Part shown: piece after piece, positions 27,501 to 37,241 of the stretch
Layout: each line of letters begins with the position of its first letter
Numbering within the stretch: position 1 is the stretch's first letter
NCBI GenBank assembly: GCA_023634235.1
Contig: JAMKCF010000003.1
Coordinates: forward strand, 8,940,742 to 9,004,741
Origin: Pisaster brevispinus
Lineage: Eukaryota > Echinodermata > Asteroidea > Forcipulatida > Asteriidae
DNA: 64,000 nt
Direction: 5' to 3'
Notes under the pieces: model-generated
Database searches by the model: none
Seen by the model: only the letters and a program-made list of their open reading frames with translations
Told to the model about the DNA's origin: nothing
Position numbers and translations under genes: made by a program

Positions 27501-29370
27501 ATTTATACGTTAAAACGTGATTTAAATAAATTGAAATATCATGGAAAAGAAGCTTTGTTTAGTGATGTTATACCTGCGTCATTCTTCTGGACACCCAAAA
27601 TCTGTTCTCAGCTTGGTGGGTTACCTCCATGTAGACCGTGGGGGAAGTGGGTACCCCCCCTCCCAATGTTCCCATACATAAGAGCCCCCCCCCCCCCCAC
27701 CCTAAACAAACAAACAACAGTAGTCCTCTAAAGAATTTCTGAGCAACAAATGTCTCCATGTGTTATAGTACATAGCGGAAATCTTATGCAATGTTCACTT
27801 TGAGGGAATGTGGCTGGACAATCTTAATCCATATAACGTTTTTTGTATTATTTGTCTTGCCTAAATGCCGTTTACAAAAATAAACCATTCTTATTGAGGT
27901 GGTCACAAGAGGGCGACACTTTAAACCAATTTTCTTGTGTTTCTCATCCTAAACAGTAAATTAATTTTCTTTAAAATTTCGAATGCGAAGGTTCAACCAT
28001 ACTTAATTGTGCAATGAATTTTTTAAAACCAAAAAATAGTGTTTGTTTATTTTGATCTTCCCGTCAAGGGAACCCGGCAAACTCCCACAAGGGGATATAA
28101 ACACCAAGCTGGCAACAGCCAATCTCTCACATTCAAACATTAGTTTAACGTCTATGATTATGAATTGCACAAATCAATAAATTGTGATTCATCAACTAGA
28201 CGCCAATGCTTATTCTAGTCATGTGAAATCAGCGGTTAGCTTGGTGGAATTCGAACCCACAACCTTGTGATTGCAAGTCCTGCAGTCCAACCACTTGACC
28301 ACGGTGTTCGTGTCAAATTTCTACAGAAGCCTGATGGCCAGTTTTTACTTTTATGAAGATACAAGTTTTCAGAGGAGGGCGAAAATGCTAAGATAACCGT
28401 AGAATTAAATGGCAGGGCGGTAAACTAAGTTAATGGATGATACGTTTGGTGTAAACCCGCTGACACTTCGGCCGTGCCTTGGCTTCAAAGATTTGCCAGC
28501 TGTTACTCCAGTGTATTATACAATAATCGACAATCCCAGCTCAGGTAGTTTGAGTGTTTCTGAGGATAACGAACCAAGTAGGCAAAGTTAAATTAGTTTT
28601 CAAGAAATACAAAATTAAAAACTTCCTGAAAGATCGAGAGCTTTTCCAGCGCTAAATAATATTACACCCACTCTTTTTTCTTTTCTTTTTTAACTATTAG
28701 GCCTAATTTGTTTTCATGTTTTATTTTTCTTGGCGTAGATCCCTTATTGAAGTAGTAGTAGGTGTAGTTGGTACTGTTGTTGTTGCCTCTCACGTGCACT
28801 GCTGCTCAACGCTAAACAATTCTTTGTTTCGCTCTGTTTTTGGCGGTTTTGTTGCTGTTGTTTTAAAAATTATTATTATTTTGTAACAATTCCTTTTACT
28901 TTTATACCGGAGGAGTACAACACACCCAGAAATATCAAACTTATGCTTAGAAAGAATAGAATAGACGTAGCTCACGGAAATGCTGCATTAGTTTTGTTAC
29001 AAGACACATGTTCGCTATAAATTCACGTGCAAGTAACAATAATTATTTTGTAAAACTGCTTTATTTATCAATATCTACGATCTTCATGCTTTATTTATTT
29101 ATTCGGTGTTCTCTATTAAAAACTAACTTTTCGTACTGTTTATTTGTTATTCGTATCAAAGCATTTTTGTTTTGTTTGATTTAATTTGATGGTTAAAATA
29201 GTGACTTTATTTCTTTGTTTTTTGTTGTTGTAGATCGACCATAGCCCATAGATTGGCATCAGCCTGTCTGATGGGGGCGCTCGACGACTTCGTCCTGAAG
29301 TTAACTCTCGTTTGCATTTTTTGTTTTGATGATGCATGGGGACTTCCCTATTTTATTAAACTGCAGAACT
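27501..29370. other. Intergenic between ZNRF3-like gene and ApaH-like gene
   Basis: Contains a C-rich low-complexity run near 27650-27705, a reverse-oriented SINE (28030-28320) and AT-rich sequence. No exon is recognised on either strand. Confidence 0.6.
28030..28320 (-). mobile_element. tRNA-derived SINE, family C
   Basis: On the minus strand: tRNA-like head with GGACTTGCAATCACAAGGTT and B box GGGTTCGAATTCC, then 'GCTGTTGCCAGCTTGGTGTT' and 'GGGAGTTTGCCGGGTTCCC'. A + strand copy with the same blocks is at 56385-56660. Confidence 0.7.
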
Positions 29371-29479
29371 GTTCTAATCCAGATTAGAAAGAGTGGATTC
29401 CGTGTTCATCCAACATAAACGATCCAAATTCCTTCCTCCGTGATTCAATAAAGTTTCCTCTGAAAGTTTTCCACAGCGG

Positions 29480-29683
29480 CAGTGCATGGATGATTTTGGA
29501 CTGGAAAGGAACTGCGTCCATGCCTGCCGCCCCATACTGATCCCTACGACGCACCTCCGTGAACGCTCGTTTACCATTTCATTTCAACTCCCAAAATGGC
29601 GGACAGAGGATAGGCACGTGAATGTGGTGTGCCCTTCGCATCGTGCAAGGAGTCCAATACTGACAATTTTGTTCAAATTACAG
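29480..29683 (+). other. Presumed 5' non-coding exon of ApaH-like gene
   Basis: The right edge is a good donor (TTACAG|GTATAA at 29684), which pairs with the acceptor GAATACAG at 30012, 29 nt before the ATG of the coding exon. The left edge, meaning the start site, cannot be fixed from sequence. The interval is relatively GC-rich for the window. Confidence 0.5.
29587..29600 (+). promoter_or_regulatory. YY1-like CAAAATGGCGG element
   Basis: CCAAAATGGCGGAC matches the AANATGGCGG consensus that YY1 binds, often just downstream of TATA-less start sites. It sits in the presumed first, non-coding exon of the ApaH-like gene. The ATG inside it opens only a 7-codon frame (MADRG*-like), so it would be a short upstream ORF. 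Confidence 0.5.
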
Positions 29684-30041
29684 GTATAATTTATAACTTA
29701 ACTATAGTATTATTATAATGATTACATCCTTGACCACGATTTATGAAAAGTCTTTTGATTTGCACCATCTACTAACCTGTCCTTAGTTTTAACTTAAAAA
29801 CACAGCACAACCAGCCTAAGTAATTAATTGTTAATAATTTATGTACTTTGTTTTAAACTGTGAAGAATTAAGAGGTTTATTATAGGGTTGGAAGTCACAG
29901 TGAAATCACTGTCAGACATCAAATTTATTTATTTTTTGGCAGCCAAGCACATAAGAAACATGTAATCAATGTGAGCATTAAATGATTTGCGTCTCATTTG
30001 TTTTGAATACAGGAGGAGGACTTAACTAATGATTAGCCAGT

Positions 30042-30872
30042 ATGGCAAAAAGGATAACTCTAGATGACATCCCACCAAAGTTTCGTACAGACAACGAGTT
30101 TAGACTCCACCAAGCCAAAGTGCCGCATGTCGTACTGGGACCAGACTTCGTCGCCGAAAAACGTGTTTTTGTGATTGGTGATGTTCATGGCTGCTGTGAT
30201 GAACTGAAGCTTCTAATCAACAAAGCTGAAATCACCATGGGGGATCCTGACACCATAGTAATTCTAGTGGGAGACCTCATCAATAAGGGACCCAAAAATA
30301 GAGAAGTGTTGGAGTTCATCCGTCAACTTGGTGCTTTCTCTGTACGAGGAAACCATGACCAGAAGTGCATTAGTCAAATGGCATTTTTACGGGAAGGCAA
30401 ACCCATCGAGGAGGAATATGAGTATCTGCGGGAAATGTCTGACCAGGATTTTGATCAGATTATAAATCTCCCATATACAATCAGTCTGCCCTCGCTTAAA
30501 TCTGTAATCGTACACGCCGGTCTAGTTCCTGGACTCCCCCTGACTTCTCAAGATGCTGTTCAAATGATCATCATGCGAAATCTAGTCGAAGAGGACACTG
30601 CTGACGATCAGACAGAAAGCACCCATCAAGAGCGGCGTTATAAAGCTACAAAGTCTAGAAAAGTCGGTCAGCCATGGGCTAGTGTGTGGCCCGGACCAGA
30701 CCATGTGTATTTTGGACATGATGCTGTTAGGGGATTACAGCAGTATGACTATGCCACTGGTCTGGACACGGGATGTGTGTATGGAAAATGTCTAACTGGC
30801 ATCTTTCTTACTGGAGATAAACAGCTTGTAGAAGTTAAGGCTGCAAAAATGTACAGCGCACCTGATTTATGA
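30042..30872 (+). CDS. ApaH-like phosphatase (PPP-superfamily metallophosphatase)
   Basis: 276 residues in one exon. PPP signature motifs are in order: GDVHG (46-50), GDLINKGP (77-84), GNHD (103-106), VHAGLVPGL (157-165), a late metal-ligand His in YFGHDAVRG (223-231) and GLDTGCVYGKCLTGIFL near the C-terminus. These are the two-metal catalytic residues of bacterial ApaH (diadenosine tetraphosphatase) and of eukaryotic ApaH-like phosphatases. Likely reactions are hydrolysis of dinucleoside polyphosphates or of related pyrophosphate bonds; a trypanosome relative, ALPH1, is an mRNA decapping enzyme. The substrate here is not deducible. There is no signal peptide or TM helix, so it is probably cytosolic or nuclear. 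The start is chosen because the ATG follows an acceptor at 30012 and the in-frame conserved region begins soon after. Loss of introns could reflect an old retrocopy or transfer, but a spliced 5' UTR argues for an established animal gene. Confidence 0.88.
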   Translation: MAKRITLDDIPPKFRTDNEFRLHQAKVPHVVLGPDFVAEKRVFVIGDVHGCCDELKLLINKAEITMGDPDTIVILVGDLINKGPKNREVLEFIRQLGAFSVRGNHDQKCISQMAFLREGKPIEEEYEYLREMSDQDFDQIINLPYTISLPSLKSVIVHAGLVPGLPLTSQDAVQMIIMRNLVEEDTADDQTESTHQERRYKATKSRKVGQPWASVWPGPDHVYFGHDAVRGLQQYDYATGLDTGCVYGKCLTGIFLTGDKQLVEVKAAKMYSAPDL

Positions 30873-31038
30873 AGTTATTGAACCACCAAATTGATTAAGA
30901 TTAAAGTCCACAATATGCGCGTTTGTCTGTAAACCATGGGCAAACATTTCCTACGAAAGTTAAATGAAGGTGCATAAAGTATATCACTATATTAAAGCCA
31001 TTGCTAAAAAAGGAAAAGTAAATATCTCATAATTTCTA

Positions 31039-31431
31039 AAGCCGCGTTCGCATTGGACTTTTGGGTCTGGTAACTTACCGGGCTGGTAAGTTAACTTACC
31101 GGCCTGGTAAGTTAACAGCTGTTTGCACTTTGATTAATTTGTGTCCGGTAACTTACCAGGGACGCCGCGTAGGTTGACAAATTAGATTTCGAAAGGGCGC
31201 ACTCCCTTAAGATAAGTTACCGGCTGGTGCGTTCGCATTGGACTTCTTGTCCCTGTTAAGTTAACATTGTTAAGTTACCGCGACTCGAATCGGCCTGTTG
31301 AGTTAACAGCGCTGTGGCAGTAATTTACCACCCCGGTAAGTTACCGGCTGTTCGCACTTGGACTTAATATCGGTAAGTTAACAATTTGCGGCGGTAAGTT
31401 AACCATTTTAAGTCCAATGCGAACGCGGCTT
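31039..31431. mobile_element. Inverted-repeat element with internal GGTAAGTTAAC palindromes
   Basis: The ends AAGCCGCGTTCGCATTGGAC... and its exact complement form a perfect terminal inverted repeat of about 22 bp. The inside is packed with (C)CGGTAAGTTAAC/GTTAACTTACCGG units on both strands. A partial copy of the terminus (GCGTTCGCATTGGACTT) occurs again near 31218, so two elements may be nested or fused. No ORF. It lies 170 bp after the ApaH-like stop, possibly inside that gene's 3' UTR. Confidence 0.8.
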
Positions 31432-33161
31432 ATGAACAAATTATTTGTAATTTGTAATAGATGTGCATCCCCATGTAGTTTCTATTATTTTACAATTTGC
31501 ATGGTATAGTATAGTATATTTATAGTATATTTTATGGAATGTAAATTTGTAAAGTAATTATGCAAAGTTAGTATCCCTACCATGTTGGATCCAGATTTGT
31601 ATCATTTTAATTGTTATGGGACATTGTGCAAGGTTCTGTCATAAATTAGTTGATGTGTATAGAGGCATACAATTTAATGCATGTGTAACCAACATAAGTA
31701 TATCTTCAATTTAATCTGCGCTAAATATACTGTTCTGATTTTTCAATAATTTGCTGAAATTAAGTCACATTCAGACAAACCTTGTACACACCGATAGGCA
31801 TGCTGTAATTGCAATATCATACTGAAACTGTCCTACTAGTTGCTTTTATTCATGTTTGATTTGAAAGCATACATTATTGGTGACAATTACTGATTGTCTT
31901 AGTTATTTGGCTTTAGTCTATGCAATGTTTGTCTCACAATATATTACCAAAATGTGTACTGTAACCATAATTTATGAAAATTCAGCGGTCATTGGTGATA
32001 AACTGTAGGCCCCTATAATTTTGTTGGACACTAGTCGTCAGTCCTCCTTTCTTTTTGGGCCCAATTTCATAAAGCTTTGTAAGCACAAAAACTTGCTAGG
32101 CACAGGAAAATCTTGCTTAGCAGAAACAGGTTACCAACCAACATTTCATAAAGTTTACATTGTTGCCACTGGTACCAACATTCCATAAAGTTTACATTGT
32201 TGCCACTGGTACCTCGCTCATTTCTTGCTAAGTAAAGAAATTTGCTAAAAAGAATTTTCTGCTAAACAGCTTTATGAAAAGGGCCCACATGTCCCTGGAA
32301 CTTTTTCAGTCCCGAGTGATAGACTTTGCTAATTTAGTAATTTTTGTATAAGTATTCAATTACCTGGAATCAGCGTGTCCTGCATCCAATCATCATCAAT
32401 TCATAAAAACATTGAGAATTCTGTGCCAAGTTAATAGAAACAATGGCAGTGCTAGCTAAATGCTGATCCACAGCATTGAGGAGCCAGCTCTTATAACCAT
32501 ACAGTGCAATGTTTATACATGTAATACGATGAGATTTCCATCCATAGTTTGTGGACCAAGCTGATTTGTGTGCTAATTATAAAGTTATTTAAATAATGAT
32601 TATTTTACTAGAAGAAGTGTTCTTATTCTAAAAGAATATATAATTCCCTCAACTGAAGTGAGATTAGTTTCCTGAACTGCATAAATTTGTATTCATAATA
32701 GAAAAGGTTACCAAAACCAAAAATGTCATGTGATTTTTTGTGATTAGTTCCTTTTTCAGTGTTGCAAAACAAAATAAATTGAGGAAATAAGCCATTTGTG
32801 TGATGTATTTTACTGATTTGCTTAGCAGTCACTTTGTGTTTTGCTCTAGACTTCACAAATCTTGTGTGTATTCATTGGTCATGTCTTCACCCCCCCCCCA
32901 TAAGAGCTCTTAATTTCCACTGCGGCAAGTATCAAAGACTTTGTTGACAACCCTACTTGAAAGCCATGAATTGTGACATTACATTTAAACATTCTATACT
33001 GCACTAAGGTTAGTTTTTTGACGAGTTTGATTTTTTCCTTCTTTGTTTTGAGATTATAACAATAACCCAGTCCTCAAGTGGAATTTTTTGCAAAGTGACT
33101 TTTTTTAATGAGAATGTTGAACAACAGAGGGCGCACTCCTTAGATAGTGATTGTAAACAAC
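31432..33161. other. Intergenic between ApaH-like gene and TMEM17
   Basis: AT-rich, with one GGGCCC-ended MITE (32057-32286). A C run at 32889-32899 precedes the TMEM17 promoter area. No exon recognised. Confidence 0.6.
32057..32286. mobile_element. GGGCCC-ended MITE
   Basis: 230 bp. Ends are GGGCCCAATTTCATAAAGCT and AGCTTTATGAAAAGGGCCC, with GCTAAGTAAAG/GCTAAACAGC interior motifs. A 38-bp block (containing ATAAAGTTTACATTGTTGCC) is duplicated in tandem at about 32142-32215. Confidence 0.8.
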
Positions 33162-33264
33162 ATGGCAGCCGACTACATGAGACAAAAGTTGACTTCTTTT
33201 TCAGAGGCAATTTTCCCTGCAAAACCCCTAAGAGATAACAGACAGCACCATGTCATAAGGCCAG
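33162..33264 (+). CDS. TMEM17: TMEM17 exon 1
   Basis: 34 codons plus 1 nt, donor CCAG|GTAAAC. It encodes the cytosolic N-terminus, MAADYMRQKLTSFSEAIFPA and onward to VIRP. It is too short and too isolated to stand out as an open frame; it was found by phase and homology. Confidence 0.85.
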
Positions 33265-35830
33265 GTAAACATAGATTTGGTTAAATGTTGATCAACTTTG
33301 AAAAAACGTTATTCAATGGAGCTGAAATGCACAATACGTCAAGTTGTTTTCATCAACTATTATCACTATATACTATCACTATCAGTTATTCAGTATCACC
33401 ATCTGATCATCTTATTGATTGTTGACGCCAAAAACAGTCGTTAGTTCAGGCCTACTTTTAAAAAATACTATAAAATATAGTTATATTATTTGTTTTTAAA
33501 TTTCATTTTCATAATTACTTTTGTTTAATACAGAGAAGAAAGGTTTGGTCAAAACTCTGAATCCAACGGTTTCCTGTCATGCCTGTTGCTTTCTTATCAC
33601 TCAGTATCACATGTAATGTATCAGTGATTACGAATTGAAATTGAATGGTAATATTTTACTTAGTTAAGAAGTTAGTGCATCGGTGGATACTCCGAGTTCT
33701 AGAACTATGACTGCGACTGAGGATCGTTCCACTATCGTCTCCAGTTCATGGAGACGATAGCAGCACAAACCTCCATAGTTCTAGGAGTAGGAGTACAAAA
33801 TAGTGAAAACGCTGCCAAACAAAATGCTGAGTTTCTGCTTCTCTTTCTTCTTCAGGGAACGAATTGGTCTCTAATCTTCCTCTTCAGATGGCTCTATACT
33901 TCAATGTTTTTTTCTTTCCGTTTTGGATCATCAGTGCAGTGGTGCTCCTACAGCTCAAGGTACAGAACAATGTTATGGTTAAACCACACACTACACAGTA
34001 AACACACAATCCAGTATTAATTTTGGGGACACTATTTCAGTCCACACACTCTTTTTTCCTGTATGGTTAACAACATGGTTTATCCGTTAACTACCCTGAC
34101 TACCAACTATGTACAGGTCTACCATGTATGTGGAAGGAAACACATTGATAGCCACCAGGCATTTTGTGCAGTATCAGACAAGACAAGACAAGAAACCGGT
34201 TACAATAAGAGGAGACTTTGAAGTACTCTACTAGGCAGGGCTTGAAATTTACACTGGACGTTAGGCCCAAATTAAGCATCGGGCCAGTAAATTCACAATC
34301 AGACAAGTCCGGGGGTCGGTAGCCTGTTTTTTCAATTGAATTTAATACCCTACTCTGTAAGACCTTGAACAAAAAGAAAATGTTGACTTTTGAGTCTTAT
34401 TCAAATATCTTAATTCCAATGAGACAGAATGAGGTAGATTTTGTTGCCATATATACATACATCATGTCTAATTATGCCGGTTCTAACAAAAAAAGTTTAT
34501 GTGTTAAACTTTGCAGAATGTTTTTTTCTCATTTTGATTCTGGTCTTGATCTCATATTTGAATAGAGTTGTGTGTTGGTTCTCTCCTATGCAAGAAATGC
34601 TTTTCTCTTGGCCCTTCGGTTTTCCTCCCTCCAGAAAAATCAAACACTTTTGATCTCTGGACTTCCTCCGTGTTGGTCATAATATGGGTTAATGTGACTA
34701 GCTGCAAAACGGGACCCTTGCATGTCTGCGGCTCAAACACGATGTAGCTGTGCCTTTGCAATTCAGCTTCTCAGTTGCGAGTAAAGATGATAAGCCTCAA
34801 AAGTTATTATTACAGCTATAAAAGATTTAAACTGTACATTACACCACACTGTGTTTCACATGGTTACGGAACAAATCTTTGTAGATACCCAGCAACTTTG
34901 TTGCCTTAGCAGGACCGTCAAGTTGGGTTCTTGTTTATCTTTGCTGATAAATAAATAGTTTTAATACAACTTATTCTTTATATTGTTTCCTCCAAATGCT
35001 CAGTTCTACTACTTAGATGACATATTCCGTTTTGTGTGTGTGACTATCTACGTAGTGATGGGAGGCACGGAGGTGATGAGGCTGTATCTAGGATACCTCG
35101 GCAACCTTCAAGAAAGGGTAGGAGCTGTGGAAATAAATGTTGCATTAAACTTGAATTTGAAAACCATTCAGTTACAATGTTGAATGATAATGATTAGAAT
35201 GTTACCCTCCACTGTGATGTGTGATAAGCTTACCCAAGTCCTGCGGGGTAAAAAACATTTCACAGGCTTGTTATTCAGATGGGATTAGAAACCACAACCG
35301 CAGCATTCTAGAGCAGGTATCTTAACCACTAGACCACTGAGTAAGCCAGTTGACAAGAGGCCAGTTCGAATCCTGTAATTAACAGTAGGTACTGCAACAC
35401 TTGGCTCATGATATGGTTCATGAATGTTAAAGTTGTTATAGCTGACCATGTTTAATTTTAAAGTTTGTACAAGGATTTATTTGAGGTTTCTTAATTTGTG
35501 TTTTGAAGGACTAAATCTAGTGCTGTAATTTGTGTTCTTTCTTTTCAGGTGCCAGAGCTGGCTGGATTCTGGCTCCTGACACTTGTACTACAACTCCCCC
35601 TCATCATATTTCTGCTTGCTGTGGAGCGTGCGATGCCACTCCCGGTTGAGCGTGCCATTCACCTTGTCCAACTCCTCTTCATCGTCTTTGAGATCATCTG
35701 CGGCTTCCTGGCTCTGCGGATCATGACAAGACACCAAATCATGAAGTTTCACTTGCAGGAGTTTGACACGATCTTTGACCTTGAGGAAGGTCATCCAGAG
35801 GTCATGGGTCGGTATATGCCACTAGCATGA
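33162..35830 (+). CDS. TMEM17: Transmembrane protein 17 (ciliary transition-zone protein), complete
   Basis: Exons 33162-33264, 33856-33959, 35004-35117 and 35549-35830 join in frame to 200 residues; human TMEM17 is 198. Family signatures are NELVSNLPLQMALYFN, TEVMRLYLGYLGNLQERVPE, LAGFWLLTLVLQLPLIIFLL and KFHLQEFD. Four TM helices are predicted at about residues 48-66, 76-95, 115-131 and 143-163, with both termini on the same side. In vertebrates TMEM17 is part of the MKS/B9 transition-zone module that gates ciliary membrane proteins and affects Hedgehog signalling. The start is chosen because MAADYMRQKLTSFSEAIF aligns with the vertebrate N-terminus and the split Gly codon at the exon 1/2 junction keeps frame. 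The first ATG context (AACATGGCA) is good. Confidence 0.93.
33856..33959 (+). CDS. TMEM17: TMEM17 exon 2
   Basis: Acceptor TTCTTCAG, donor AAG|GTACAG, 104 nt, phase 1 to 0. It encodes NELVSNLPLQMALYFNVFFF and PFWIISAVVLLQLK, i.e. TM1. Confidence 0.92.
35004..35117 (+). CDS. TMEM17: TMEM17 exon 3
   Basis: Acceptor TGCTCAG, donor AGG|GTAGGA, 38 codons, phase 0/0. It encodes TM2 and the highly conserved RLYLGYLGNLQER. Confidence 0.93.
35225..35400 (-). mobile_element. tRNA-derived SINE, family D
   Basis: Minus strand: 'CTCAGTGGTCTAGTGGTTAA' A-box-like head and a GCTGCGGTTGTGG B-box-side, with a second tRNA-like piece ('GGCCAGTTCGAATCCTG') on the plus strand beside it. A matching arrangement is at 57170-57325. 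Confidence 0.6.
35549..35830 (+). CDS. TMEM17: TMEM17 exon 4 (terminal)
   Basis: Acceptor TTCTTTTCAG. It encodes VPELAGFWLLTLVLQLPLII, TM4 and the cytosolic tail MKFHLQEFDTIFDLEEGHPE to the TGA stop. The end of this exon is repeated twice in decayed form downstream. Confidence 0.95.
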   Translation: MPELAGFWLLTLVLQLPLIIFLLAVERAMPLPVERAIHLVQLLFIVFEIICGFLALRIMTRHQIMKFHLQEFDTIFDLEEGHPEVMGRYMPLA

Positions 35831-35849
35831 TTTGCTTGTGTTGATGCAA

Positions 35850-36115
35850 CACTGACATTTTGCAGCTGACGATCAGACAACAGATCATGAAGTTCCACTT
35901 GGGGGAGTTTGACTTGGTCTTTGACCTTCGGTAAGGTCATCAAGAGGTCATGGGTCAGTGCCATTAGCTATATTTTCTCTATGTGTATATGCAGAAAAAC
36001 TGTATTACATTTTGCAAATTTGCTGAAGATGACTAGACACTAGTTAATTAATGAAGTTCCACTTGGAGGAGTTTGACATGATCTTTGACCGGGGGGAAGG
36101 TCGTTAAGAGAAACA
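35850..36115 (+). repeat. Two decayed copies of the TMEM17 last-exon tail
   Basis: The segment around 'ATGAAGTTTCACTTGCAGGA...TTTGACC' of the last coding exon recurs at about 35885-35965 and 36050-36112. Each copy keeps 'ATGAAGTTCCACTTGG', 'GAGTTTGAC' and 'TCTTTGACC', and is preceded by an ACATTTTGCA/GATGA spacer. The first copy also keeps the 'GGTCATGGGTC' and 'CCATTAGC' that flank the stop. Stops and indels (for example TTCGGTAAGG) make both non-coding. The period is about 150-165 bp. Confidence 0.8.
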
Positions 36116-36635
36116 GTATATCATTTAATTATCCTGATTTGTCTACAAGCATGAGATGAACACTCTGGATGACTTACTTCTTCAACACTTTGCCAATTTG
36201 CCATGAGGTGATATGCACTACTAATTTTATTATCATAGTGAGCGTTTTGGTGAGAACTTGCCACTAGAAACCTGCAAGACCTGTATGGTTGAATGATGAA
36301 GCTTGTACAACCAAAGAGTTTGTACAATTTTCAATGTATATGCTCGGTTTTCATTGTTGTGTTAGAACAACATGCAGAATGGTCCATGTACTACTTTTAT
36401 TCTGTTTTATATAATTGTTTTCCCAGGGTTGATATTAGTAGCAACTTAGCAATGAATCAGCTTTTGAGTAATAACTTTTACAAATGCTCCATTTGACTCA
36501 AAACTCTTTTATTTCATATTTGTAAAGAATGTCTAACTGACTGTTTACTTTGTGCCCCTCTCTGACTTCATCTTTACTGTGTACAAGGTGGCCATAATAA
36601 TCAATATTCAAATTGTAAATAATTGTAAAGTTGTA

Positions 36636-36641
36636 AATAAA
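36636..36641 (+). terminator. Candidate TMEM17 poly(A) signal AATAAA
   Basis: AATAAA immediately preceded by three TGTAAA/TGTAAAT elements in 35 bp, the UGUA type of upstream enhancer, about 0.8 kb after the stop. U-rich sequence follows. Confidence 0.55.
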
Positions 36642-37166
36642 CGTTTCAAAAACACTTAAGTAAAAGAAGATGACACACGGGTTAGAGAGGATTTTTAAAA
36701 AGATCTTTATTTCCCCCTTTCTATATTTATACAAACAAGTTTAAATAGATATAAGTTTTAATTCAAGTCAATACTGATAAATTTTAACACACAATAGTTA
36801 ACCATTCTACCCCTGAGCAAGCCTTGTAATTTTGGCTAAAATTATATGAAACGTCCAATGGACTGAACAGCAAGGCTTACCCCTTGTATTTTTTGCTAAA
36901 ATTACATGAAACGTCAAAAGAAATGAACAGTAGGCTTACTCCTTGTAATTCTTTAGCTAAAATGACATGAAATAATTATCACAAATAAAAGATGCTACCC
37001 CCTCTGTTGGTAAAAAATAGTTAGTTCCGGTCCAATAAACTAGAATCTATACACAGTAAGTACACACACGCACACTACACTCAATAGTTTTGTGCATAAA
37101 AGGTCGCTTGGTGAAGCCATTTCCTACACTTTGGATTGTAGTACCGTGGAAGGAATATAAGTCATA
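36642..37166. other. Short intergenic region / HIP1 promoter and 5' UTR
   Basis: About 0.5 kb separates the TMEM17 poly(A) signal from the HIP1 ATG. It has three imperfect units around 'ATGAAACGTCxAA', 'GAACAG' and 'AGGCTTACxCCTTGTA' (about 36830-36965), and a weak TATA-like CATAAAAGG at 37095-37103. Confidence 0.45.
36820..36975 (+). repeat. Three imperfect ~60-bp tandem units
   Basis: 'CCTTGTAATTTTGGCTAAAA' then 'ATGAAACGTCCAATGGACTG' recurs with changes twice more (CCCTTGTATTTTTTGCTAAAAT and CTCCTTGTAATTCTTTAGC). The third unit is truncated after ATGAAAT. It lies upstream of the HIP1 start. Confidence 0.6.
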
Positions 37167-37241
37167 ATGGCTGGAAGATTATCAACTAGGAGAAGCACAG
37201 ATAGCTTGGAAGCTGAACGTCAGAATTTCATCAAACACCAG
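37167..37241 (+). CDS. HIP1: HIP1 exon 1
   Basis: 25 codons, MAGRLSTRRSTDSLEAERQN-FIKHQ, donor CAG|GTAGGA, phase 0. The similarity of LSxRR...SLEAERxxF to vertebrate HIP1R supports both the exon and this ATG. Confidence 0.85.

Noticed and set aside
33707..33760. ATG (MTATEDRST...) as TMEM17 start
   Set aside because: It hits a stop (TAG) before the exon 2 acceptor. The exon at 33162 has the conserved N-terminus and matching phase.
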